From Clostridiales bacterium (GTDB lineage Bacteria > Bacillota > Clostridia > Oscillospirales > Oscillospiraceae): DNA of 18,515 bases. This document shows, in pieces, positions 7,055-14,487 of the stretch. A program made the position numbers and the translations under genes. The notes beneath the pieces were generated by a model that saw only the letters and a program-made list of their open reading frames with translations, was not told the DNA's origin and ran no database searches. The first letter of the stretch is position 1. Each line of letters starts with the position of its first letter. The stretch is taken from assembly GCA_021200895.1 (NCBI GenBank), contig JAJQFX010000125.1, forward strand, positions 1-18,515, read 5' to 3'.

Positions 7055-7195
7055 TTTCCTATCCCTTTCCATGCGTTCTCTCCATTGGCGGGCTTTCTGT
7101 TCCCTTCCATCCTATGTCAACGGAAGGCTTTGGGTCAGCGGAAAGTTCCGCCCCACTTCCCCATCCAACGCACGATTGCCAAGGAGGTATTTTAT

Positions 7196-8539
7196 ATGGA
7201 CATCCAAGCACTCTATCAAAGCAAGCTGACGACCCCGGAGGAAGCGGTGCAGTGCGTCCGCTCCGGCGACTGGGTCGATTATGGCTGGACCACCACCACT
7301 CCCGTTGCCCTGGACCATGCCATGGCGAAGCGCCTGCCGGAACTGCACGACGTCAACTTCCGGGGCGGCATCCTGATGTGGGAGCCGGAAATTTTCAAAA
7401 TCGACCACCCCGAGGAGCACATGACCTGGAACAGCTGGCACATGGGCGGCGTGGAGCGGAAAGCGGTAAATGCAGGCTTCGCCTACTACGCCTCCATCCG
7501 CTACTCCGAACTGCCCCGCTACTATCGGGACATCGATAACCCCTCCCGGTTGGCGTTCTTTACCGTCTCCCCCATGGATGAGCATGGCTATTTCAACTTC
7601 GGCCCCAGCGCCTCCCATATGGCCGCCATCTGTGAGCGGGCCGAGGTCATCATTGTGGAGGTCAACGAGAATATGCCCCGCTGCCTGGGTGGTTTCCAGG
7701 AGGGCATCCATATCTCCCAGGTCACCGGCGTGGTGGAGGGGAGCAACCCGCCCATTGCGGAAATGCCCTCCGCCGCCGCTACGGAGGTGGATGAGGCTGT
7801 GGCGCAGCTCATCGTCCCGGAAATCCCCAACGGGGCCTGCCTCCAGCTGGGCATCGGCGGTATGCCCAATGCCGTCGGCTCCCTGATTGCTCAGAGCGAT
7901 TTGAAGAATCTGGGTGTACACACCGAGATGTATGTGGACGCCTTCGTGGACATTTACAACGCTGGGAAAATCACCGGCAAATGCAAGAACATCGACCCGG
8001 GCCGCCAGGTCTACGCCTTCGGCGCGGGCACTAAGAAGCTGTATGACTTCCTGGACAACAACCCCCAGTGTATGTCCGCCGCGGTGGACTACACCAACGA
8101 TGTCCGGGTCATCTCACAGTTGGACAACTTCATCTCCATCAACAACGCCATCTCCGTAGATTTGTTCGGTCAGGTGGCCGCCGAAGCCGCCGGTACCCGG
8201 CAGATTTCCGGCGCGGGCGGACAGCTGGACTTCGTCATGGGCGCATATCTGTCCAAGGGCGGCAAGAGCTTCATCTGCCTGTCCTCCACCTTTAGGAACA
8301 AGAAAACCGGCCAGCTGGAAAGCCGCATCAACCCCACCCTGGCCCCCGGCAGCATCGTCACCGACACCAGGGCCAACACCCACTATGTGGTCACGGAATA
8401 CGGCATGGCGAACCTGAAGGGCAAGAGCGCCTGGGAGCGGGCAGAGGCCCTCATCTCCATCGCCCACCCCGACTTCCGCGACCAGCTGATTGCCGATGCG
8501 GAAAAGCTCCACATCTGGAGGCGCAGCAATAAGCGCTGA
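7196..8539 (+). CDS. but: Butyryl-CoA:acetate CoA-transferase
   Basis: Transfers CoA from butyryl-CoA to acetate, releasing butyrate and returning acetyl-CoA; this is the final step of butyrate production in many gut Clostridia. The ATG at 7196 follows AAGGAGGT at ideal spacing, and the 447-residue length fits the But family (about 448). Family features are visible throughout: WNSWHM, RYSELPRYYR, HGYFNFGPSASH, NENMPRCLGG, the oxyanion-loop GIGGMPNAV at about 219-227, the catalytic glutamate E244 in GVHTEMYVDAFVD, ISGAGGQLDFVMGAYLSKGG, and the C-terminus HIWRRSNKR. The resemblance to remembered Faecalibacterium-type But is close, which favours But over 4-hydroxybutyrate CoA-transferase; the substrate is still inferred. 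The leader from the 0A boxes to the start is about 140 nt, and I could not find a convincing core promoter in it. A strong terminator closes the gene. Confidence 0.95.
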   Translation: MDIQALYQSKLTTPEEAVQCVRSGDWVDYGWTTTTPVALDHAMAKRLPELHDVNFRGGILMWEPEIFKIDHPEEHMTWNSWHMGGVERKAVNAGFAYYASIRYSELPRYYRDIDNPSRLAFFTVSPMDEHGYFNFGPSASHMAAICERAEVIIVEVNENMPRCLGGFQEGIHISQVTGVVEGSNPPIAEMPSAAATEVDEAVAQLIVPEIPNGACLQLGIGGMPNAVGSLIAQSDLKNLGVHTEMYVDAFVDIYNAGKITGKCKNIDPGRQVYAFGAGTKKLYDFLDNNPQCMSAAVDYTNDVRVISQLDNFISINNAISVDLFGQVAAEAAGTRQISGAGGQLDFVMGAYLSKGGKSFICLSSTFRNKKTGQLESRINPTLAPGSIVTDTRANTHYVVTEYGMANLKGKSAWERAEALISIAHPDFRDQLIADAEKLHIWRRSNKR

Positions 8540-8557
8540 CCCTCTCCCCTACCCCCC

Positions 8558-8584
8558 AGCGGCCCGGCTTTCGGGCCGCTTTTT
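8558..8584 (+). terminator. Rho-independent terminator of but
   Basis: AGCGGCCCG (8558-8566) pairs with CGGGCCGCT (8572-8580) around a 5-nt loop and is followed directly by TTTT, a canonical intrinsic terminator. Confidence 0.92.
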
Positions 8585-8589
8585 GCCCC

Positions 8590-8629
8590 AAAAAGAAACC
8601 GCAAACCCCGTTTCCAGGGCTTGCGGTTT
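8590..8629 (-). terminator. Rho-independent terminator of pyk
   Basis: AAACCGCAA (8596-8604) pairs with TTGCGGTTT (8621-8629), extended by CCC/GGG inside after one mismatch. On the minus strand the hairpin is followed by CTTTTTGG. It sits back to back with the but terminator, as expected for convergent genes. Confidence 0.85.
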
Positions 8630-8659
8630 GTGTCATTTATCATGTTCCAGAAAACGCCG

Positions 8660-10102
8660 TCAATACTCTACATGATGGTTGGGTACCTCGCTCAGCGTTT
8701 CCACCTTAATTAAGTTGGTGTTGCCGCTGCGGCCATTGGTCATGCCGCCGGTGATAACGATGGTGTCCCCGGTCTTGGCAAAGCCGGAGGCCCGGGCGGT
8801 GATGAGGGCGTGATAGAACAGCACATCTGTGGAGAAGAACTCCTCGCAGAGCATGGGCTTCACGTTCCAGCTCAGGGCCAGCTGACGGTATGCCTTCTCG
8901 CTGGTGGTCATGCCAATGACCGGGGTGGGCACCCGGAAACGGCAAATCATCTTGCCGGTGGTGCCGGTGCGGGTGCAGGCCACAATGCAGGTGGCGTTGG
9001 TGTCAATGGCCAGCTGGCAGGTAGCGTGGGACAGGGCATCGTTCAGGTTTTGCAGCTGGAAGGTGGTGTTCCGGAACCGGCGGGTGTAGTGGGTGTGCTT
9101 CTCGGCCTCCACTGCGATGTTTGCCATAGCGGTGACCGCCTCCACCGGGTAACGCCCCGCCGCCGTCTCGCCGGACAGCATGACGGCGCTGGTGCCGTCA
9201 AAGACGGCGTTGGCCACATCGGAAATCTCCGCACGGGTGGGGCGGGGCTTGGCAATCATGGACTCCAGCATCTCGGTGGCGGTGATGGCAAGCCCGCCCT
9301 TCAGGCGGCAGGTGGTGATGAGGTGCTTCTGAATGGCGGGCAGCTCCACATAGGGGATCTCCACGCCCAGGTCGCCCCGGGCCACCATCAGGCCGTCACG
9401 GTGCTCCAGGATGGATTCCGCATTGTCCACACCGGCCCGGTTCTCCAGCTTGGCGATGATTTGAATATCCTTGCCGCCGTTGGCGTCCAGGAAGTTCCGA
9501 ACGTCTATCACATCCTGGGCGCAGGAGACGAAGGAGCAGGCCACAAAGTCCACATCATTCTCAATGCCGAACAGCAGGTCGGACTTGTCCTGCTCGCTGA
9601 GGTAAACCTGCTTGAGCACCTTGTTGGGGAAGCTCATGCTCTTCCGGTCAGAGATGACCCCGCCAATCACCGTCTCGCAAATCAGCTCGGTCTCCGTTTT
9701 ATCCTTCACCAGGAATTTCACCAAGCCGTCGTTGACCAGAATCTGGTCGCCCACGTCGATGTCCCGCACCAGCCCCTTGTAGGAGACGGAGACCCGGCCT
9801 TGGTCGCCTACCACGTCGTCAATGGTGAAGGCGAAGGGGTCGCCGTCTTTCAGCTCGATGCGCTTGTCCTGAAAGGTACCGATGCGGTACTCCGGCCCCT
9901 TGGTGTCCAGCATGATGGGGATGGGCTCATCCATCTGGTCGCGCACCTTTTTCACCAGGTCCATCTTTTCCTTATGCTCTTCATGGGTGCCATGGGAGAA
10001 GTTCAGGCGGGCAACGTTCATGCCAGCCTGAATCATGGCGGTCAGGGTCGCCTCGTCGGAGCAGGCGGGCCCCAGCGTGCAGATAATTTTCGTCCGTTTC
10101 AT
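8660..10102 (-). CDS. pyk: Pyruvate kinase
   Basis: Converts phosphoenolpyruvate and ADP to pyruvate and ATP, the last step of glycolysis, in the cytoplasm. The start is the ATG at 10102 (480 residues), with an AAAGGA about 10 nt upstream; the TTG one codon earlier is less likely. Motifs in order: KRTKIICTLGPA at the N-terminus, RLNFSHG (R32), DTKGPEYRIG (D66-G69), the lid B domain (about 75-160), the active-site segment IIAKLENRAG with K218 and E220, ARGDLG with D244, and TATEMLESM at about 274-282 where most family members have Gln in place of Glu277. The effector-binding C domain ends near residue 480, so there is no extra phosphohistidine-like domain as in some Bacillus enzymes. It supplies pyruvate for acetyl-CoA and so feeds the thiolase/but pathway encoded next to it. 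Confidence 0.98.
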   Translation of the reverse strand: MKRTKIICTLGPACSDEATLTAMIQAGMNVARLNFSHGTHEEHKEKMDLVKKVRDQMDEPIPIMLDTKGPEYRIGTFQDKRIELKDGDPFAFTIDDVVGDQGRVSVSYKGLVRDIDVGDQILVNDGLVKFLVKDKTETELICETVIGGVISDRKSMSFPNKVLKQVYLSEQDKSDLLFGIENDVDFVACSFVSCAQDVIDVRNFLDANGGKDIQIIAKLENRAGVDNAESILEHRDGLMVARGDLGVEIPYVELPAIQKHLITTCRLKGGLAITATEMLESMIAKPRPTRAEISDVANAVFDGTSAVMLSGETAAGRYPVEAVTAMANIAVEAEKHTHYTRRFRNTTFQLQNLNDALSHATCQLAIDTNATCIVACTRTGTTGKMICRFRVPTPVIGMTTSEKAYRQLALSWNVKPMLCEEFFSTDVLFYHALITARASGFAKTGDTIVITGGMTNGRSGNTNLIKVETLSEVPNHHVEY

Positions 10103-10173
10103 CAAACACTCATCCTTTGCGTTCCGTTATCCGTCGGTCTGCCAACCGGCGGCAGGTTCAGTTTCACAGCTTT

Positions 10174-10202
10174 AGTATACCTCATCTATCCCGGAAAAGA
10201 TA
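10174..10202 (-). promoter_or_regulatory. Putative pyk promoter
   Basis: On the minus strand a good -10 box TATACT (10179-10174) has a weak -35 candidate TATCTT (10202-10197) at 17 nt. The leader would be about 65 nt. The -10 is convincing; the -35 is not, so an activator may be needed or the promoter is weak. Confidence 0.5.
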
Positions 10203-10265
10203 GCCTGTGGAGGAAACTTTTTGGGTTTCGCCCTGACTTTGGGACGGCCTTTCCGGGAAACTGCC

Positions 10266-10294
10266 TTGCATGGAGGGCCGTTTTGTGATAAGAT
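10266..10294 (+). promoter_or_regulatory. Promoter of the GltD-like gene
   Basis: TTGCAT (10266-10271) and TAAGAT (10289-10294) are 17 nt apart with an extended -10 TG. Transcription would start near 10301 and run into an imperfect hairpin at 10302-10330 (TTAG/AGTT/TTC pairing with GAA/AACT/CTAA, one bulge on each side). Confidence 0.65.
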
Positions 10295-10360
10295 AGGGAT
10301 GTTAGAAGTTTTCTATAAGAAGAACTCTAAAAATGATGATGAGAAAGGATGCGGCATCAA

Positions 10361-11634
10361 ATGGCACTTCATGTCATGGACGAGGCAAATCACTGCTTAC
10401 AATGCAAAAACCCACGCTGCCAACAGGGCTGCCCAATTCACACAATATCCCAGAGGTTATCCGCCTGCTGAAAGAAGGCAAGCTGAACGAAGCGGGCTGG
10501 ACCCTGTTTGAAAACAACCCGCTGACCACCGTGTGCAGCCTGATCTGCAACCACGAAAACCAGTGCGAAGGACACTGCGTCCGGGGCATTAAGGGCGCTC
10601 CGGTTCACTTCTCCATCATTGAGCAGTACATCTCCTCCACCTACGCCTCTCAGATGACCAAGGGCCCCACGCCCAAGAACGGGATGCGGGTGGCCATCAT
10701 CGGCTCCGGCCCTGCCGGGTTGACCATTGCTGTCATTCTGGCCCGGTACGGCTATGACGTGACCATTTTCGAGTCCCACGATAAGATAGGCGGCGTGCTG
10801 CGGCACGGTATCCCGGAGTTCCGCCTACCCAAAAGCGTCCTGGACGACTTCGAGTACCGGCATTTACAGCTAAAAGACATCAAGGTACGGCCCAATACTG
10901 ACATCGGCAAGGCGCTGACCATTGACGACCTATTCCGGGACGGGTACAAGTCCATCTTCATCGGCACCGGCGTCTGGCGGCCCAATGTGCTGGGCATCAA
11001 GGGTGAAAGTCTGGGCAATGTTCACTTCGCCATCAACTATCTGGCCAACCCGGACGTGTACCACCTGGGGGAGCGCCTCATTATCATTGGCGCAGGCAAC
11101 GCCGCCATGGATGTGGCCCGCACCGCCATCCGCCACGGCGCGCGGCACGTCACCTGCTTCTCCATCACCAAGAAGGTGACCGCCAGCGACTATGAGGTCA
11201 GCTATGCCAAGCTGGAGGGTGTGGAGTTCCAGTACAACAAAAAGCCGTTGGAGATTTTCGACGACGGCGTGGTCTTCTGTGACCTGGACGAAGCGGAGGA
11301 CGGAACGCTGACCCCCATTCTGGGTACGGAGCAAAAGTACCTGTCGGACAGCGTGGTCATCTCCATCAGCCAGGGCGCGGAAAACTCCATCACCGACAGC
11401 ACCGCCGGCCTGGAGGTCAACCCCCGTGGCCTGTTTGTCGCCAGCGATGCGGGCCAGACCACCCGCCCAGGCGTCTTTGCCTCCGGCGACGCGGTGAAGG
11501 GGGCCAGCACCGTGGTGGAGGCCGTAGCCCACAGCAAAAAGGTGGCTGAGGCCATGCACCAGTATATGCAGTCCCTCCCCAAGGATGAGGAGGAAGACCC
11601 CTACCAAAACGTTCCGGTTGCAGCGCAGGAGTGA
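10361..11634 (+). CDS. GltD-like NAD(P)/FAD-dependent oxidoreductase, apparent N-terminal frameshift
   Basis: Homolog of the small subunit of NADPH-glutamate synthase and related flavoproteins that pass electrons between NAD(P)H, FAD and iron-sulfur clusters. The reading frame is split. From the ATG at 10361 the first 28 codons encode MALHVMDEANHCLQC and continue to a CPIHT segment, giving the four N-terminal cysteines C12, C15, C20 and C24. This frame then stops at 10469-10471. The rest of the protein, from IPEVIRLLKEGK, continues in another frame from 10447 to the stop. Restoring one A near 10445 gives a continuous 424-residue protein with CPIHTNIPE, the usual family sequence. Further features of the restored protein: a second cysteine set (C59, C63, C69, C73), an FAD-binding GSGPAG at about 115, an NAD(P)-binding GAGNAA at about 244, and the C-terminal GVFASGDAVKGASTVVEA. 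An intact ORF from ATG 10333 exists in the downstream frame but replaces the cluster-binding N-terminus with unrelated residues. Mutation or sequencing error cannot be told apart here. Confidence 0.82.
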
Positions 11635-11699
11635 GCAGGCTCGCTTCATAGCGGAAAAACGCTGTTAAGGTATTTTGCTTGTCAGCATCGGGCAAAAAC

Positions 11700-11750
11700 A
11701 CCCTCCCTGAAGGACAGTGATTTTAATTTACACCGTCTCTCAGGGAGGGT
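11700..11750. terminator. Bidirectional terminator between the GltD-like gene and the aminotransferase
   Basis: ACCCTCCCTGA (11700-11710) pairs perfectly with 11740-11750. Inside the 29-nt loop, GAC and GTG can pair further with CAC and GTC. The plus-strand tail is TTGATTTATCATTTTT and the minus-strand tail is GTTTTTGCC, so it can end transcription from both convergent genes. The rest of 11635-11854 shows no gene. Confidence 0.85.
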
Positions 11751-11854
11751 TTGATTTATCATTTTTCAGTCAAAAAGCGCACATTTGCGAAGAAAGCGCG
11801 TCTCATACTGACAAGCATATCTACTTGACACAGATAAAGTGCCTCAGGAGGAGG

Positions 11855-13048
11855 TCAGCAGCCCTCCACCATGGCTTTCAGGCGCTTGATGCCCTCTACA
11901 ATGTCATCCATGGAGGTGGCATAACTCCAGCGCAGGAACATATCGTCGCCAAAGGAGGTGCAGGGCACCACGCACACCAGCCCTTCCTTCAGGAACACGT
12001 CGGCAAAGTCATCGGCGTTGTGAATCACCGTGCCGCAGATGGTCTTGCCCACCAGCTGGGAAATGTTCATCATCACATAGAACGCGCCCTGGGGCTTCAG
12101 GCAGCTGATGCCCTCGATTTCGTTCATGGCCTTCACCATATAGTCCCGGCGGCGCTCAAACTCCTGCCGCATGGCCTCCACCGTGTCCTGGGGGCCTGCC
12201 AGGGCCTCCAGGGAGGCGGCCTGGGAGATGGAGCAGGGGTTGCCGGTGGAATGGCTCAGGTAACTGCTGCAAATCTTCATAATATTGGCGGGGCCAGCCA
12301 GATAGCCGATACGCCAGCCGGTCATGGCGTAGGACTTGGAGACGCCGTTGACCAGAATCGTGTGGTCATAGACCTCCTGCCCCAGGGCCGCCACAGAAGT
12401 GAAGGTCACATCGCCATAAACCAGCTTATAATAAATCTCATCGGAGAGGATGTACAGGTCATGCTTGACGCAGACATCCGCCAGGGCCTGCAACTCTTCC
12501 TTCGTATAAACCATGCCAGTGGGGTTGCTGGGGTTGTTGAGGATCAGGCACTTGGTCTTGGGGGTGATGGCCGCCTCCAGCTTTTCCGGGGTCAGCTTAA
12601 AGTTCTCCGCCTCGGAGGCGTGAAGCACCACTGGCACGCCGCCTACCATCTGAATCAACTCCAGATAGGAGACCCAGTAAGGGGCGGGGAGGATCACCTC
12701 ATCCCCATCGTTCACCAGCGTTTGCAGCGCCACATACAGGCAGTGCTTTGCGCCGGAGGTGACAACGATCTGGTTAGGCTGGTAAGTGACACCCATGTCC
12801 TCCTGCAGACGCTTGCAGACGGCCCGTTTCAGCTCCGCCGTGCCACCGGCGGGGGTGTACTTGGTCTGATGCTGGGTGATGGCGCGAATCGCCGCCATAT
12901 TGATATTATCCGGGGTGGGGAAATCAGGTTCACCGCAGGTGAAACCAATCACGTCAATGCCGCTGGCCTTCATCTCGTTATAGAGGTTGTTCAGGCTCAT
13001 GGTGGCGGAGGGGTGGATCGCGGACGCGACGGTTGCTAAGGATTTCAT
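11855..13048 (-). CDS. Class I pyridoxal-phosphate aminotransferase (aspartate aminotransferase-like)
   Basis: Fold-type I aminotransferase of the AspC/AspB-like subgroup, exchanging an amino group between an amino acid and a 2-oxo acid with pyridoxal phosphate. The start is the ATG at 13048 (397 residues), preceded by AAAGGA with 9 nt spacing; ATG codons at 13066 and 13057 are less well placed. Visible motifs: FTCGEPDFPTPDNI (substrate loop), KYTPAGGTAELK, TSGAKHCLYVALQ, NNPSNPTG (cofactor Asn), SDEIYYKLVY (cofactor Asp and Tyr) and VSKSYAMTGWRIGY with the Schiff-base lysine K238; the C-terminal RWSY supplies the carboxylate-binding Arg. Substrate range cannot be read safely: aspartate is most likely, but related enzymes act on aromatic or branched amino acids, which would suit the neighbouring leucine genes. 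It is its own unit, with a promoter overlapped by a palindrome and a shared terminator. Confidence 0.93.
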   Translation of the reverse strand: MKSLATVASAIHPSATMSLNNLYNEMKASGIDVIGFTCGEPDFPTPDNINMAAIRAITQHQTKYTPAGGTAELKRAVCKRLQEDMGVTYQPNQIVVTSGAKHCLYVALQTLVNDGDEVILPAPYWVSYLELIQMVGGVPVVLHASEAENFKLTPEKLEAAITPKTKCLILNNPSNPTGMVYTKEELQALADVCVKHDLYILSDEIYYKLVYGDVTFTSVAALGQEVYDHTILVNGVSKSYAMTGWRIGYLAGPANIMKICSSYLSHSTGNPCSISQAASLEALAGPQDTVEAMRQEFERRRDYMVKAMNEIEGISCLKPQGAFYVMMNISQLVGKTICGTVIHNADDFADVFLKEGLVCVVPCTSFGDDMFLRWSYATSMDDIVEGIKRLKAMVEGC

Positions 13049-13131
13049 GGCTCCCATTCCTTTCATTCTTTCAAACTGGGCGCAGGGCCGTCCTGACGGG
13101 TTTTATAGGATCTCTGCACTCAACATGAAAT

Positions 13132-13160
13132 ATTATATGCTCTGACTTGCAAAATTGCAA
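13132..13160 (-). promoter_or_regulatory. Aminotransferase promoter
   Basis: On the minus strand TTGCAA (13160-13155) and a perfect TATAAT (13137-13132) are separated by 17 nt. Transcription would begin near 13125, giving a leader of about 77 nt. Confidence 0.8.
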
Positions 13161-13161
13161 G
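13146..13161. promoter_or_regulatory. Palindrome over the aminotransferase -35 box
   Basis: CTTGCAAAATTGCAAG is a 7+2+7 inverted repeat that covers the -35 hexamer and part of the spacer, a position suited to a repressor. Two more related motifs lie upstream, ATTGCAT at 13187-13193 and TTGCAA at 13205-13210. The protein that might bind is not known to me. Confidence 0.45.
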
Positions 13162-13303
13162 GGCAAAATGTACAAAATTCCAGGAAATTGCATTGTATCA
13201 GCCGTTGCAATTCATTTTTTGGAGGAATGCACAAGGAATCCTGCAAAACGCCATGCCTTTTATGGCAAATACGAAGAGAGATGCAGACTCCGGACGCATA
13301 AAA
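13162..13303. other. Non-coding gap between aminotransferase promoter and leuB terminator
   Basis: Apart from the two extra TTGCA motifs noted with the palindrome, this AT-richer stretch shows no convincing gene. Short open frames here lack a well-spaced ribosome-binding site or recognisable protein features. Confidence 0.4.
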
Positions 13304-13339
13304 CAGCGCCGCACGGAGGCTTCCCTCCGTGCGGTGCTG
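13304..13339 (-). terminator. Rho-independent terminator of the leu operon
   Basis: A 16-bp stem (CAGCGCCGCACGGAGG at 13304-13319 with 13324-13339, one G-U pair) closes a 4-nt loop. On the minus strand it is followed by TTTTATGCG, so it ends transcription after leuB. Confidence 0.88.
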
Positions 13340-13362
13340 CACGTCTGTGACAGTGTTTTACG

Positions 13363-14439
13363 TTACAGGGCTTCCCGAATCAGGCGGCCCATCTCCTTCG
13401 TGCCCACCAGCTGCTCCGGCGTACCGGCGATGTCCGCTGTGTGCCAACCTGCACCCAGGACAGCGTCCACCGCGTTCTCGATGGCGTCCGCCTCTGCCTG
13501 GAGGTGGAAGGAGTACCGGAACATCATGGACACGGACAGGATGGTGGCGATGGGGTTGGCCTTGTCCTGCCCGGCGATGTCCGGGGCGGAGCCGTGAATC
13601 GGCTCGTACAGGCCGGGGGCCTGGGCACCCAGAGAGGCGGAGGGCAGCAGGCCGATGGAGCCGGTGACCTGGGACGCCTCATCGGAGAGGATGTCGCCGA
13701 ACATATTCTCCGTCACCACCACGTCGAACTGGCCGGGGTTCCGGACGATTTGCATGGCACAGTTATCCACCAGCATATCCTCATACGTCACATCCGGGTA
13801 CTCCTGCGCCAGGCGGTGCATGACCTCCCGCCACAGGCGGCTGGTGGCCAGAACGTTGGCCTTGTCCACGCTGGTGACCTTCTTCCGGCGGAGGCGGGCC
13901 AACTCAAAGGCCTGGCGGCCAATGCGCTCAATTTCCATCTCGGAGTAGGCCATCAGGTCAGTGGCCTCCTGGCCCCGGTCCTCAGTCTGATAGCGCTCCC
14001 GCTTGCCGAAGTAGATGCCGCCGGTCAGCTCCCGCACCATCATAATGTCGAAGCCCTGCTCCGCCGTCTCCCGTTTCAGGGGAGACGCATCCTCCATGCC
14101 CTTGCGCATGGCAGCGGGGCGCAGGTTGGTGAACAGCTCCAAACCCTTGCGGATGGCCAGCAGTGCCGTCTCCGGCCGCTGCTCGGCGGGCTTGTCGCTG
14201 CCCCACTTGGGGCCGCCTACCGCGCCCAGCAGCACGGCGTCGCAGCTCTTGCAGGTCTCCGCCGTCCCGGCGGGATAGGATACGCCGCAGGCATCGGTGG
14301 CGCAGCCGCCCATCAGCACGTCCACAAACTGAAAGCTGTGGCCGAACTTTTCTCCCGCAGTTTCCATCACTTTAACGGCCTCGTTGACGATTTCCGGGCC
14401 AATGCCGTCGCCGCGAATCAGCGCAATTTTGTAGTTCAT
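13363..14439 (-). CDS. leuB: 3-isopropylmalate dehydrogenase
   Basis: NAD-dependent decarboxylating dehydrogenase that turns 3-isopropylmalate into 4-methyl-2-oxopentanoate, the third step of leucine synthesis, in the cytoplasm as a dimer. The 358 residues match the family. Visible motifs: IALIRGDGIGPEIV at the N-terminus, LLGAVGGPKWG, the substrate-binding RELTGGIYFGKRER, VTSVDKANVLATSRLWREV with the catalytic Lys, DMLVDNCAMQIVRNPGQFDV, the metal-binding TENMFGDILSDEAS, and the NAD-binding EPIHGSAPDIAGQDKANP. The glycine/isoleucine-rich GGIYFG loop and YEPIHGSAPDIAG favour LeuB over isocitrate or tartrate dehydrogenase. The ATG at 14439 has AGGAGG upstream at a slightly long 11 nt. It is the last gene of the operon, 48 bp after the unknown gene, and ends at the terminator hairpin. 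Confidence 0.98.
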   Translation of the reverse strand: MNYKIALIRGDGIGPEIVNEAVKVMETAGEKFGHSFQFVDVLMGGCATDACGVSYPAGTAETCKSCDAVLLGAVGGPKWGSDKPAEQRPETALLAIRKGLELFTNLRPAAMRKGMEDASPLKRETAEQGFDIMMVRELTGGIYFGKRERYQTEDRGQEATDLMAYSEMEIERIGRQAFELARLRRKKVTSVDKANVLATSRLWREVMHRLAQEYPDVTYEDMLVDNCAMQIVRNPGQFDVVVTENMFGDILSDEASQVTGSIGLLPSASLGAQAPGLYEPIHGSAPDIAGQDKANPIATILSVSMMFRYSFHLQAEADAIENAVDAVLGAGWHTADIAGTPEQLVGTKEMGRLIREAL

Positions 14440-14487
14440 TGGAATGGTTCCCTCCTGTTTTTAGTTGTATATCGGTCAAACATTCTG

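Noticed and set aside
10088..10105. Mini-ORF ATG AGT GTT TGA overlapping the pyk start as a translational control peptide
   Set aside because: Its ATG overlaps the only ribosome-binding sequence, so it could not be translated from it; probably chance.
8810..10288. A 492-codon plus-strand frame over pyk
   Set aside because: Antisense to pyruvate kinase, with shadow-like composition and no recognisable domain.
10406..10411. Programmed -1 frameshift at the A-run of the GltD-like gene
   Set aside because: It does not fit the X-XXY-YYZ slippery pattern and would remove two of the conserved cysteines; a lost A near 10445 explains the data better.
11677..11817. GCTTGTCAG (11677-11685) and CTGACAAGC (11809-11817) as terminal repeats of a small mobile element around the terminator
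   Set aside because: The repeats are only 9 bp, no target-site duplication is seen, and the space between is explained by the bidirectional terminator.
13147..13350. Small plus-strand ORF between the aminotransferase and leuB
   Set aside because: It has no well-placed ribosome-binding site, runs through the leuB terminator hairpin, and its product has no recognisable features.
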